Below are positions 19,011-27,563 of a stretch of DNA of 64,000 nucleotides, piece by piece. Position numbers and translations under genes: made by a program. Each line of letters starts with the position of its first letter. Position 1 is the first letter of the stretch. Origin of the DNA: Bacteroidaceae bacterium (GTDB lineage Bacteria > Bacteroidota > Bacteroidia > Bacteroidales > Bacteroidaceae); assembly GCA_017542145.1 (NCBI GenBank), contig JAFXXQ010000012.1, forward strand, positions 1-64,000, given 5' to 3'. The notes under the pieces are model-generated. The model was not told the origin of the DNA and ran no database searches. It saw only the letters and a list, made by a program, of their open reading frames with translations.

Positions 19011-19697
19011 TCAATCCTTCTTGCACTTGCAGCAGCCGCCGATGCACTTCCAGATGAGGGCAGCGAGAGCACCACCGCACAACGGAGCGACGATGAACAC
19101 CCAAAGGTCCTTCAGGGCCTGGCCACCTTCAAACAGGGCGGGGCCGAAGGAACGGGCGGGGTTGACGCTCGTGCCCGTGTACTTGATGCCAACGAAGTGG
19201 ATGAGGATAAGCGAAAGGCCGATGGCCAGTCCGGCGAAGTTGCCGGCGCCCTTCTCGGCATCCGTCGTGCCCAGCACCACCAGCACAAAGACGCACGTTA
19301 GCACTAGCTCGACAATGAAACCTGCCAGCTGACTGCCTGCTCCAGCACACGAGTTGGCGCCCGTCAGCGTCCCCGTGAAGCCCGTGGCCACGCTGGTGAA
19401 GGCGAACAGGATGGCAGCGCCGATGACAGCGCCGATGCATTGGAACACGATGTACCAGAAGGCATCCTTACCGCTCATGCGGCCCGAGAGCAGCACGCCC
19501 AGCGTGATTGCGGGGTTGATGTGGCAGCCCGAGATGCCGCCGATAGTGTAGGCCATAGCCACCACAGCCAAACCGAATGCACAAGCCGTGCCCACGACCG
19601 ATGCGGTGTCCGTACCGCAAGCCAGACTGACTGCCGTTCCGCAGCCCATCAGAACCAATACCATGGTTCCTACCATTTCTGCCAAATACTTTTTCAT
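19011..19697 (-). CDS. aqpZ: Aquaporin Z
   Basis: The 228-residue product is an inner-membrane channel with six helices and two NPA loops: CHINPAITLG and TSVNPARSFGPALF. By alignment with E. coli AqpZ, the selectivity-filter residues Phe (AFGLAV), His (LIHFVGI), Thr (TGTS) and Arg (NPAR) are all kept, which favours water over glycerol. The start was set at MKKYLAEMVG; upstream codons are in-frame leader. It shares a transcript with the methyltransferase. The Cys-rich C-terminus (GGCCKCKKD) is notable. Confidence 0.93.
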   Translation of the reverse strand: MKKYLAEMVGTMVLVLMGCGTAVSLACGTDTASVVGTACAFGLAVVAMAYTIGGISGCHINPAITLGVLLSGRMSGKDAFWYIVFQCIGAVIGAAILFAFTSVATGFTGTLTGANSCAGAGSQLAGFIVELVLTCVFVLVVLGTTDAEKGAGNFAGLAIGLSLILIHFVGIKYTGTSVNPARSFGPALFEGGQALKDLWVFIVAPLCGGALAALIWKCIGGCCKCKKD

Positions 19698-19746
19698 ACT
19701 TGTTTTTTGATTAGGGTTAAACAATACTATTAGACTTTTTCGACTG

Positions 19747-19777
19747 CGAAGATAATGCATGCTGAGAGAAAAACAAA
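19747..19777 (-). promoter_or_regulatory. aqpZ promoter
   Basis: On the minus strand TTTG, a 19-nt spacer and TATCTTCG fit the Bacteroidales consensus. The -7 box is 50 bp upstream of the aqpZ ATG. Confidence 0.75.
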
Positions 19778-19846
19778 ATAAATTTCGATTTATTTTTTTT
19801 CATTATCCGAAAGAATCTCCCTGACGGCTGTTCGGCAAACAACAAA

Positions 19847-19902
19847 CGGAGCCGCGAGGGCTTTCTCGTTTTGCCGAGTCGCAAGGTTTAAAGACGTAGT
19901 CA
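19847..19902. repeat. Dispersed block shared with 31021-31085
   Basis: Three short sequences in order, CGGAGCCGCGAGGG, TTGCCGAGTCG and AAGACGTAGTCA, recur with small changes at 31021-31085. It sits directly before a 21-bp array. The 19698-20184 gap contains no gene; it holds the aqpZ promoter, this block, the array and the porin promoter. Confidence 0.65.
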
Positions 19903-20006
19903 GCAAACGTGGCCAAAGAAACATCAAACTCTGGAAAAATTCCAGCCTGTGGAAATAAAATTCCAGCCTGTGGAACTTTTTTTCCATTTGATGGAATTTT
20001 TGGGAA
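19902..20006. repeat. 21-bp-period repeat array (five units)
   Basis: Five units begin at 19902, 19923, 19944, 19965 and 19986. Units 1-2 carry (G/T)CAAAC..TGG; units 3-5 place TTCCA-N5-TGGAA dyads at 19940, 19961 and 19982, again exactly 21 bp apart. Unit 2 (ATCAAACTCTGG) is nearly identical to the units of the array at 30898. The array sits between the divergent aqpZ and porin promoters. Confidence 0.8.
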
Positions 20007-20109
20007 ATCTGAATCTGTCCCGACTTTTTTTTTCTTCCAGATACTCACATCTGCGTAGAGGAACAGGCCCCTCTCTATTGTCTCGCATACTTTTTACCCA
20101 TTTTTGAGT

Positions 20110-20141
20110 ATTGCCAGACGTGCTGAAAGGCAGTACCTTTG
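20110..20141 (+). promoter_or_regulatory. Promoter of the porin-imelysin-oxidoreductase operon
   Basis: ATTG (20110-20113), a 20-nt spacer and TACCTTTG (20134-20141) lie 44 bp upstream of the porin start codon. Confidence 0.7.
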
Positions 20142-20184
20142 CAGCGGATTTAAAAAGGAAACTGATCAATTATACCTTATTAAA

Positions 20185-21492
20185 ATGCAAGCCTTCCATA
20201 GACCTTTACTTGCCTGCGCCCTTGCTGGAACAGTCTTCCTGAGCGCTTCGGCCCAGACAGCGGCTGTCGATAGCGTGATGGGCCACATCCTGGGCAACCG
20301 CCTGAGCGTAGGCGGCTACGGCGAAACAGCCATGACGCGCAACTTCTACAGCGACAACACCAAACGCTACGTCAACGCCGACGAGCATGCCCACGATCCC
20401 AGCCACGGAAAGATGGACATCCCCCATGCGGTTATCTACCTTGGCTACGACTTCGGCCGCGGCTGGACGATGGGCACGGAGGTGGAATTTGAGCATGGGG
20501 GCTCCGGATCGGCCTACGAACTGGAGTACGACGAATTCGGCGAATGGGAGCACGAAACCGAGAAGGGCGGCGAGGTGGAACTGGAACAATTCTGGCTTCA
20601 GAAGAGTTTTTCGCGTGCCGCCAATATCAAAGTCGGCCATATCGTAGTGCCCGTCGGCCTCAACAACGCCTACCACGAGCCACTCAACTTCTTCACCGTC
20701 TATCGCCCCGAAGGCGAGAACACCATCATGCCCAGCACATGGCATCAGACAGGAGTATCCTTCTGGGGGCGCAGCGGCAGACTCCGCTACGAGGCCCAAC
20801 TGCTGGCAGGACTGAATGCCGACCAATTCACTAACACGGGCTGGATTAGCAAAGGAGCCGCCACGCCTTTGGAATACGAGGTAGCCAATAAATTCGGCAC
20901 GACAGCCCGCCTCGACTACTTTGCCGCCACGGGCCTTCGCTTCGGCCTGAGTGCTTACTACGGACATTCCATCGGCAACTCCGCCCCACGCGAAGCTTCC
21001 GGCATTACAGCCAGCTACAAAGGCGAGGTGTTTGTCGGCTCGCTCGACTTCACCTACAAAAGGCACAACTGGATAGCCCGCGGGCAGGCCGACTATGGCC
21101 ACCTTGGCGATGCCGACCAACTGAACTACATCTATAACCGCATCAACAAGCAGTCGCCCTACCACCACGGCACGCGCATCGTCAGCAGCATGGCCTACGC
21201 AGCCGGCATCGAGGCGGGCTACGACATCTTCTCACAGATTGAACGAACTCGCGAGGCTGACAAAAGGCTTTACCTTTTCGGACGCTACGAGCAATACAAT
21301 CCCTATGCCCGAAACACACTTAACACAGCCTACGACTACACTTTCGTGCGTCGCATAGCTGCCGGCATCAATTACTACCCCGTGCGCGAAATATGCGTCA
21401 AAGCCGAGTACTCCCACCGATTCCTCCGTAGCAAGTACAACGACGAACCCTCCGTCTCCATCGGCGTAGCCTACGAAGGATGGTTCAGGTAA
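20185..21492 (+). CDS. Outer-membrane porin-like beta-barrel protein
   Basis: The start was set at MQAFHRPLLACALAG, giving 435 residues with a signal peptide ending LSASA-Q. The mature protein consists of alternating beta strands rich in Tyr, Gly and Phe (SVGGYGETAM, VIYLGYDFGRGW, ARLDYFAATGLRFGLSAYYG) and ends with an aromatic-rich strand VAYEGWFR, typical of OMP barrels. It resembles phosphate-selective-porin-like proteins often found beside imelysin genes. It is the first gene of a three-gene operon, 52 bp before the imelysin. It probably admits a substrate for the two lipoproteins downstream; iron is the best guess. Confidence 0.75.
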   Translation: MQAFHRPLLACALAGTVFLSASAQTAAVDSVMGHILGNRLSVGGYGETAMTRNFYSDNTKRYVNADEHAHDPSHGKMDIPHAVIYLGYDFGRGWTMGTEVEFEHGGSGSAYELEYDEFGEWEHETEKGGEVELEQFWLQKSFSRAANIKVGHIVVPVGLNNAYHEPLNFFTVYRPEGENTIMPSTWHQTGVSFWGRSGRLRYEAQLLAGLNADQFTNTGWISKGAATPLEYEVANKFGTTARLDYFAATGLRFGLSAYYGHSIGNSAPREASGITASYKGEVFVGSLDFTYKRHNWIARGQADYGHLGDADQLNYIYNRINKQSPYHHGTRIVSSMAYAAGIEAGYDIFSQIERTREADKRLYLFGRYEQYNPYARNTLNTAYDYTFVRRIAAGINYYPVREICVKAEYSHRFLRSKYNDEPSVSIGVAYEGWFR

Positions 21493-21544
21493 ATAATAAA
21501 ATTAGATATAAACAATTTAACCAACCCACTAATATACGAGAAAG

Positions 21545-22801
21545 ATGAAAAAGACTACCCGATTTGCGCTGATGATTGCAGCGCTGAGTGCCTTCTCGCT
21601 GGGCTTCACTTCGTGTGAACCCGAAAACGGCCCCGAGAACGATTCGCAGTATGCCGACCGCACCTATGGCAACGAAGCCGTAGCCTCGTGCGAGGCACTT
21701 ATCAACCAGCTGAACGCCGCCACAAAAAAGATTGTCGGCAGCCGGCTCACCGACAAACAGGCCGAGACGCTGAAGGCCGCCGTGGAGAACGACGTCCAGA
21801 ACGTCATCATCCCCACTTACACACGACTGGCTGACGCCGCCGTGGCCCTTCAGAAGGCCTTGGGCGACCTGTCTGCCAAGGACATCAAGCAGTCTGATAT
21901 CGATGCTGCCTGCGCCGCTTTCAAGGAAGCCCGCGCCTGGTGGGAGAAAAGCGAGGCGTTCCTCGGCGGAGCTGCCAGCGACTTCGACATCGACCCCACC
22001 ATCGACTCGTGGCCCCTCAACCGCGACTTGCTCCTCAGCTACTTCCAGACGGGGAAATACAGCGAAGACGCCCTGGAGGATGCCAGCATACTGGGCTTCC
22101 ATGCCCTGGAGTTCGTCCTCTTCCGGAATGGGAAGAACCGTACCATAGCCGAGTTCCAAACCAACGACTCATACAAGGGCTTCACGTCCGTTCCTGCAGC
22201 CGAGGAACTTAAATATGCCCAAGCCGTGGCAAAACAATTGGTCAACCGCTGCTACCAGTTGCAGGTTTCCTGGGAACTCACCCCTACCAGCAGCCGGTTG
22301 GAGGCTGTCAAGAAAGCCGGGCTGGAATACCAGACGAAGAACGGTAGGTCCTTTGGCTGGAACATGATAAACGCCGGCACCAGCGGTAGCACGTTTGACG
22401 ATTTGGCCGACGTCATCCAGCAACTGCTCAACGACGACGAGGGCAGCTGTGCCGCCATTGCCGATGAGGTCGGCTCAGGCAAAATCGGCAACCCCTTCGT
22501 CTCCGGCTACATCTTCTACGTCGAGTCGCCCTACAGTTTCAATTCCATTACCGACTTCCAAAACAACATCCGCTCCATCGAAAACATCTGGTACGGCAGT
22601 ACCGACGGCAGCAGGCATCCCGCCCAGCACAGCCTCCACCAATGGTTTAAGGATAACGACTCTGCTACCGGCAACGCCGTGGAGAAAGCCATAGCCGATG
22701 CTATCCAAAAAATCGGCGCCATGCCCGCCCCGTTCGTGAAGTACGTCAGCACCATCTGGAACAAATCGTTTGAGGACGACAAAGTCGTTGACCTTGAATA
22801 A
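21545..22801 (+). CDS. Imelysin family lipoprotein (peptidase M75-like)
   Basis: The product has 418 residues. A lipobox LGFTSC puts the lipidated Cys at about residue 22. The helical imelysin fold is supported by the family motif GFHALEFVLF near residue 183 (GxHxxE type) and by EARAWWEKSEAF. Imelysins (IrpA, EfeO C-domain relatives) are surface or periplasmic proteins linked to iron uptake; peptidase activity is doubtful for most. It lies between a porin and a dihaem oxidoreductase, an arrangement known from iron-acquisition loci. Confidence 0.88.
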   Translation: MKKTTRFALMIAALSAFSLGFTSCEPENGPENDSQYADRTYGNEAVASCEALINQLNAATKKIVGSRLTDKQAETLKAAVENDVQNVIIPTYTRLADAAVALQKALGDLSAKDIKQSDIDAACAAFKEARAWWEKSEAFLGGAASDFDIDPTIDSWPLNRDLLLSYFQTGKYSEDALEDASILGFHALEFVLFRNGKNRTIAEFQTNDSYKGFTSVPAAEELKYAQAVAKQLVNRCYQLQVSWELTPTSSRLEAVKKAGLEYQTKNGRSFGWNMINAGTSGSTFDDLADVIQQLLNDDEGSCAAIADEVGSGKIGNPFVSGYIFYVESPYSFNSITDFQNNIRSIENIWYGSTDGSRHPAQHSLHQWFKDNDSATGNAVEKAIADAIQKIGAMPAPFVKYVSTIWNKSFEDDKVVDLE

Positions 22802-22824
22802 CACCTCACCTAAAAAACTACATC

Positions 22825-24570
22825 ATGAAAAAGCTATTCAGGACCCTAACCACCTTTTCTGTCATGGCCGCCATGCTCTTCTTCGTCGCTTGTCGCGAGG
22901 ACGAGCCTGTGAACAACCTGATACCCGCCGACGACATCTTCGGCACAGCCAACGAAGTGTTCTCTGCCGATGAATGGTATCCTGGCGGACTGCTGGGCAC
23001 CACGCTCTCCAAGAGCTACTCGGCGCCAGCTCCTGCCGTGGACGATATCGCCGACGGCCAGCGCCGCTTTAAGCACGGCGAGGACTTCTTTGAACACCTC
23101 TATACCCTCGACACCGAGCCTCGTCGTGGCCTCGGACCCGCCTGGGTACGCCCCAGCTGCATACATTGCCACCCCTCCTACGGGCATGGCAAGCGCATGG
23201 ACCGCTATCGTGCCAACGACTTCGGCAACGGCTATCTGCTCGTCATTTATCATCCCGACAACAATGCCTACATCAGCGAGGTCACCGGTATGCCCCAAAC
23301 CGCAGCCATGGTTCCCTTCAAGGCTCCTATTGACGAAACCCAGATCAACATCCAATGGAAGAACGTCACCTCCATGCCCAGCGGACTGAAGATGGAGTTC
23401 CCTGACGGCGAGAAATATTCCCTCATCTATCCCGAGGTCTCCATCCCGCAGAGTGCGTTCAACACCCTCCCCCAGCCTGACAACTACGAGGTTCGCCTGG
23501 AGAGCACCATCGGTATCTACGGCACGGGGCTGCTCGACGCCATTACCGACGAGGACATGCGCGAACAGCATCGCCAAGAGGCCAGGTTTGTCGAACTGAA
23601 TCCTGCCATGTGGGATAAAGAGGCGGACGACTTCAAGCCTTCTGCCTACTACAGCGCCCCCTACAACGACCTCGGCACCCATCGCGGCTCGCATGGCCCC
23701 GTCAAGCGTTTCACTTACGCCATGACGCGTGGTTCCCTGCAGGACGGCGCAGGAGCCAACGCCATTTGGAACATCACCAACGTCAGCCGTTCCGACCGCC
23801 ATTGGCTCTACACCACCCCCGCTTGGGCAAAGGCACAATCCGAAGATCCTGAAGTCATCGACTATATCCGTCAGAACGGCAGCAGCCTCACCTCCCTGCT
23901 CCATCCCTACTATGCCGACGGCAGCCGCGAGGGCATAGCCGAACGTGTGAACGAACTACTCAGCATCAGCTCCATCGCCAAGAAGGACGTCTTTGACCGC
24001 TACTTCTTCACCGGTGCTCCCTACAACGGCAAGGACGAGATGAGCGACGAGGACTACTACGACTTCATGGTCTGGCATCGCGGCCTGGCCGTGCCCGCTG
24101 CCCGCGACCTCGACAAACCTCAGGTGCAACGTGGTAAGAAACTCTTCAGCAAAATCGGTTGCGCCAACTGCCATCGTCCTTCGTGGAAGACCGGCAAAGA
24201 CGATTACTGGGTGGATGCCAGCACCAAGGCCTACGCCAAGTCAGCGGGCATCGACCCCGCCAATGCCTTGCCCCGTTTTGCTGAACAGACCATCTGGCCC
24301 TATACCGACATGGTGCAGCACCGTCTCTATATGATTAACGACATCCGCACGGGCTGGTGCCGCACCACGCCCCTTTGGGGCCGCGGACTCTCCCTGCGCC
24401 TTACCGGAGCCGAAGACCGTCTGCACGACTGCCGGGCACGCAACGAAGTGGAGGCCATCATGTGGCATGCCTACAGCTCCGAGTCCGATGCCTACGAGAG
24501 CGCACTCCAGTTCTATAACCTCCCGAAGGACGACCGCGAAGCTATTGTACTTTTCCTTCGTGCCATCTAA
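22825..24570 (+). CDS. Dihaem oxidoreductase lipoprotein (DHOR/DUF1111 family)
   Basis: The product has 581 residues. Lipobox FFVAC is at about residue 23. Two c-type haem sites are visible, CIHCH near residue 110 and CANCH near 448, and a terminal helical cytochrome region (SYSSESDAYESALQFYNL...) follows. This family is often called 'thiol oxidoreductase' and resembles cytochrome c peroxidase. It lies 23 bp after imelysin and ends at a strong terminator. A redox step in iron acquisition is inferred from this pairing. Confidence 0.88.
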   Translation: MKKLFRTLTTFSVMAAMLFFVACREDEPVNNLIPADDIFGTANEVFSADEWYPGGLLGTTLSKSYSAPAPAVDDIADGQRRFKHGEDFFEHLYTLDTEPRRGLGPAWVRPSCIHCHPSYGHGKRMDRYRANDFGNGYLLVIYHPDNNAYISEVTGMPQTAAMVPFKAPIDETQINIQWKNVTSMPSGLKMEFPDGEKYSLIYPEVSIPQSAFNTLPQPDNYEVRLESTIGIYGTGLLDAITDEDMREQHRQEARFVELNPAMWDKEADDFKPSAYYSAPYNDLGTHRGSHGPVKRFTYAMTRGSLQDGAGANAIWNITNVSRSDRHWLYTTPAWAKAQSEDPEVIDYIRQNGSSLTSLLHPYYADGSREGIAERVNELLSISSIAKKDVFDRYFFTGAPYNGKDEMSDEDYYDFMVWHRGLAVPAARDLDKPQVQRGKKLFSKIGCANCHRPSWKTGKDDYWVDASTKAYAKSAGIDPANALPRFAEQTIWPYTDMVQHRLYMINDIRTGWCRTTPLWGRGLSLRLTGAEDRLHDCRARNEVEAIMWHAYSSESDAYESALQFYNLPKDDREAIVLFLRAI

Positions 24571-24587
24571 TGAAAAGATGACAGCAT

Positions 24588-24629
24588 AAAGCTGAGGGGC
24601 CGCGGAAATTCTGTGGCCCCTCAGCTTTT
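24588..24629. terminator. Bidirectional terminator
   Basis: AAAGCTGAGGGGCC and GGCCCCTCAGCTTT form a 14-bp stem with a 13-nt loop between convergent genes, with A and T runs on the two sides. Confidence 0.85.
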
Positions 24630-24655
24630 CTCAGATGATGTGTGTTATACGACGC

Positions 24656-26707
24656 TTATAGCTTGAAGGAGACGTTAGCGGTAGAGCCGACGGGAAGGCG
24701 GCGCGTCTGCTTCTTACCCGTAGCGTGGTTGGTAACGGAGACCTCCATCTTTGTGCCATGGCGGACGACCTCCACATCGAAGTCTGCCCCAAAGGCGCGG
24801 ACGTGGCGGAGCGCCATGTCGCTCCAGTCCTCGGCCAGACGGGGCGAGAGGGTGAACGAGCGGAGTCCCGTAGGACGCAATCCGAACATGCCCTCCACTA
24901 CCGCGCGGCAATAGAGCCCGCTCTCGGCAGAAAGGTGACGCTGCGAGCCCTCGGGCCACGCCTCGATGGGATAGGGCACGTGAGTACCGAGCAGACGATA
25001 CTCAGAGTAATGGTGCATGAAGGGGTTGGCCGTGGCCACGTCGCCCGCGATGTAGATGCCGCGCAGGGCATAGAGGGTGCTACGGTCCCAGAAGGTTTCG
25101 CTGCCCTCCTGCGTCAGCAGGCCGTCATCGGTCATCAGGCGGGGCGAGGTAAGGGCAGCAATAGTGCCCTCGGCACGGTCCATGAGACCGACGATAAGAG
25201 GCATGCAAATCCACGAGCGGAGCTGGGTATTGCCCTCGTAGTAGCGGTAGGTATGGAAGCCTGCCATGTCGGCTCCGAAGTAGCTTTCGATGGCACGGGC
25301 CAACGCATCAGCCTGACGGGAATAGGCGGCAGCACGGCTGCTACCCAACCCGAGTTCGCGGCTGAGCAGGGCTGCACTTCGCAGGGCATCGTAATAGAGG
25401 GTGGAGGTGCTGAGGTTAGCCTCGCCAGCAGGGAAGCGCCCCTCCAGTTCATCACAGTCGGAGAGGACGACACCGGCATCGTTCAAGTGACGGCGGCAAT
25501 ACTCCAGGCACCATTCGATGAGTGGCCAGAGCTGACGGGCTTCGTCACGGCTACCCCGTGCCATCACATAGCGCGAAGCGCCATGGGCTATCATCGCTGC
25601 ATCGCCACGGTCGCCCGCGCCGTTCCAGATGTCCTTGCCCTCGGCAATAATGGAACTGGGGATGGGGCGATACTCGTCGTTCATGAAACGGGCGAAGTGG
25701 AGGTAGGCGTTGAGTGCCGAGGCATTACCTACAGCATAGCCCGTAAAGGGGAAGAAGGGGTTGACGTACTCCGCCTGATCGTTAGCCCAGATAGCGGCAT
25801 AGTACGACTCGCCGCCTGGGGCGTGCATGTAGCCACCTGAGGTCTTGAAAATGCTCTCCGAAGCGCGTATCTTGGCAAAGCGGAACTCGCGGTCGATAAC
25901 GTCGTCGGGCGTATCGAGGACAAGATTCATGTCCATATCCCTGACGAATGCCTCGCGGGCTGTGAACTCGGCAGCAAGGTCGGGCACCAGCGCCCTTTCC
26001 CCTTCTCGATAAGCTTGGAAGACAGCTCCGAAGTCAATCGTTTCGCCCGGCTGGACGACGAAAGTGCCGCAGCCCGTAAGCTCGGCGCGGATGATGTACG
26101 CCCCCGTCACGCCCCGTTCAGGCCGTGTGGTGAACACTTGCGAATACTCAGGGATATAGACGGTCTGCGCGTTCCCCGATATGTTGCGGTAGGTGTAGAG
26201 CTCGCCCATCAGCGGCTTGTCCGTCGAGGGGAAGATGCGGCGCGTCAGTTCAAGAGCCGGCGCACGATAGTTGCCGCGCGCAGCACCGATGTTGGGCCGC
26301 CCGACGGAGAAAGTGCTACGGACGCCGACGTAGCCGTCAATCCATACCTCGCCAACCTGCTCGTTGCCGATGGAAAGGCCATTTACACTAAGCAACGAGG
26401 GGATGTCGGTACCCACACGATGCATCAGGCTGGCATGGGTGTTGTTGGGGATGGTGCGCAGCATGGGGAACACCAGCGAGCGCTCTTCCGTGAAGCGGCA
26501 ACGTTCGTCAACGCCCCAGCGGAGGACAACGGCCATCTGCTCGCCGCTCATCTCAATGTGGTCGTTGTAGGGAAGTGTCTCCGCCGAGGGGGTGAAGACG
26601 ATGGATCCCGTGCTGTCGGAAAGCGTCCAGCAGACATCAGCAGCAAACATACCACCCCAGCATAGGTTCATTGCCAGGATGACGAACAAAAAAGCTTTCT
26701 TTTTCAT
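24656..26707 (-). CDS. Secreted six-hairpin glycosidase-like protein
   Basis: The product has 683 residues. A signal peptide occupies about 1-23 (GGMFA-A). An N-terminal beta-sandwich (to about 250) is followed by an (alpha/alpha)6 barrel (about 280-610) with YYAAIWANDQAEYVNPFFPF, IIAEGKDIWNGAGDRGDAAM, CDELEGRFPAGEANLST and QEGSETFWDRSTLY, which fit the general six-hairpin glycosidase fold. A small C-terminal beta domain ends TANVSFKL. Catalytic acids cannot be assigned with certainty. A periplasmic glycoside hydrolase is likely, but the substrate is unknown and no SusC/D genes are adjacent. Confidence 0.72.
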   Translation of the reverse strand: MKKKAFLFVILAMNLCWGGMFAADVCWTLSDSTGSIVFTPSAETLPYNDHIEMSGEQMAVVLRWGVDERCRFTEERSLVFPMLRTIPNNTHASLMHRVGTDIPSLLSVNGLSIGNEQVGEVWIDGYVGVRSTFSVGRPNIGAARGNYRAPALELTRRIFPSTDKPLMGELYTYRNISGNAQTVYIPEYSQVFTTRPERGVTGAYIIRAELTGCGTFVVQPGETIDFGAVFQAYREGERALVPDLAAEFTAREAFVRDMDMNLVLDTPDDVIDREFRFAKIRASESIFKTSGGYMHAPGGESYYAAIWANDQAEYVNPFFPFTGYAVGNASALNAYLHFARFMNDEYRPIPSSIIAEGKDIWNGAGDRGDAAMIAHGASRYVMARGSRDEARQLWPLIEWCLEYCRRHLNDAGVVLSDCDELEGRFPAGEANLSTSTLYYDALRSAALLSRELGLGSSRAAAYSRQADALARAIESYFGADMAGFHTYRYYEGNTQLRSWICMPLIVGLMDRAEGTIAALTSPRLMTDDGLLTQEGSETFWDRSTLYALRGIYIAGDVATANPFMHHYSEYRLLGTHVPYPIEAWPEGSQRHLSAESGLYCRAVVEGMFGLRPTGLRSFTLSPRLAEDWSDMALRHVRAFGADFDVEVVRHGTKMEVSVTNHATGKKQTRRLPVGSTANVSFKL

Positions 26708-26747
26708 TCTTTCTTAACTCCTTTGGAAGTCATTAGGGTCGGAAACT

Positions 26748-26795
26748 TGTTGGCCTGTTGGCCCGTTGACCCGTTGACTTGTTGACCCGTTGACC
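26748..26795. repeat. 8-bp tandem repeat (six units) abutting the rubrerythrin stop
   Basis: Six units of (C/T)GTTG(A/G)C(C/T) run without gaps and end at the last base before the rubrerythrin stop codon (26796-26798). The repeat lies in the 88-bp gap between rubrerythrin and the glycosidase-like gene. Confidence 0.9.
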
Positions 26796-27338
26796 TTAAT
26801 AATTCTCTGCCAGCACTTGGAAGTAGCTCTGCGGATGATCGCAGACGGGGCACACCTCGGGAGCCTCCTTGCCCACGACGATATGCCCGCAATTCGAACA
26901 TTGCCAGATGACGTCGCCCTCCTTCGAGAAGACCACCTTGTCCTCGATGTTCTTCAGCAGGCGGCGATAGCGCTCCTCGTGGTGTTTTTCGATGGCGCCC
27001 ACCATTTCAAACTTCTTGGCAATCTCTTCAAATCCCTCCTCGCGGGCTTCGCGAGCCATGCGAGCGTACATGTCCGTCCACTCGAAGTTCTCGCCAGCTG
27101 CGGCATCGGCCAGATTGGTGGGTGTGTCGCTCACGGCTCCGCCATTCAGGTACTTGTACCATATCTTGGCATGCTCCTTCTCGTTGGCAGCTGTCTCCTC
27201 AAAGAGGGCCGCAATCTGCACAAAGCCGTCCTTCTTCGCCTTCGAGGCAAAATAGGTGTACTTGTTGCGGGCCATCGATTCGCCGGCAAACGCTTCCTGC
27301 AAGTTTTTCTCTGTCTTGGTTCCTTTCAGATTTTTCAT
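26796..27338 (-). CDS. rbr: Rubrerythrin
   Basis: The 180-residue product is a cytosolic NADH-linked peroxide reductase that protects anaerobes. The ferritin-like di-iron domain shows [28 protein letters not shown] and EKHHEERY; the C-terminal rubredoxin domain has [10 protein letters not shown]...CPVCDHPQ, a Cys-x2-Cys pair repeated after 12 residues. The start was set at [13 protein letters not shown] because it fits the family, although an in-frame extension exists upstream. It has its own consensus promoter. Confidence 0.96.
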   Translation of the reverse strand: MKNLKGTKTEKNLQEAFAGESMARNKYTYFASKAKKDGFVQIAALFEETAANEKEHAKIWYKYLNGGAVSDTPTNLADAAAGENFEWTDMYARMAREAREEGFEEIAKKFEMVGAIEKHHEERYRRLLKNIEDKVVFSKEGDVIWQCSNCGHIVVGKEAPEVCPVCDHPQSYFQVLAENY

Positions 27339-27384
27339 GATGATTATTTGTTTGAAGTGAATAAATAATGTACAAAACTCGGCG

Positions 27385-27415
27385 CAAAGGTAGTGATAAT
27401 TCTTAACTATGCAAA
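27385..27415 (-). promoter_or_regulatory. Rubrerythrin promoter
   Basis: On the minus strand TTTG, a 19-nt spacer and TACCTTTG are a perfect Bacteroidales promoter. The -7 box is about 47 bp from the start codon. Confidence 0.85.
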
Positions 27416-27474
27416 TATTTTTGTTATTTCGCACGTCTCGCCGCCTCTTTATACGGGGCTCTTCTTGTTTTTAG

Positions 27475-27537
27475 ACAGGCTGCGCCTCGGAAAACGCAAA
27501 ATAAATTTTGCTTTTCACTCGGCTTGCACTATCTTTG
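27475..27537 (+). promoter_or_regulatory. Dispersed promoter module upstream of the CotH gene
   Basis: TTTG (27507-27510), a 19-nt spacer and TATCTTTG (27530-27537) form a consensus promoter 27 bp before the ATG. The spacer CTTTTCACTCGGCTTGCAC and the GGCTGCGCCTCGGAAAA block upstream recur almost unchanged near greA (9522-9593 and 9727-9797), so the promoter lies inside a dispersed repeat. Confidence 0.8.
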
Positions 27538-27563
27538 CACGCTCAAACGAAAGATAAACAGAA

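Noticed and set aside
18999..19104. Longer N-terminus for the methyltransferase
   Set aside because: It would overlap aqpZ by about 90 bp and has no similarity; the ATG at 19002 has an RBS and follows the aqpZ stop.
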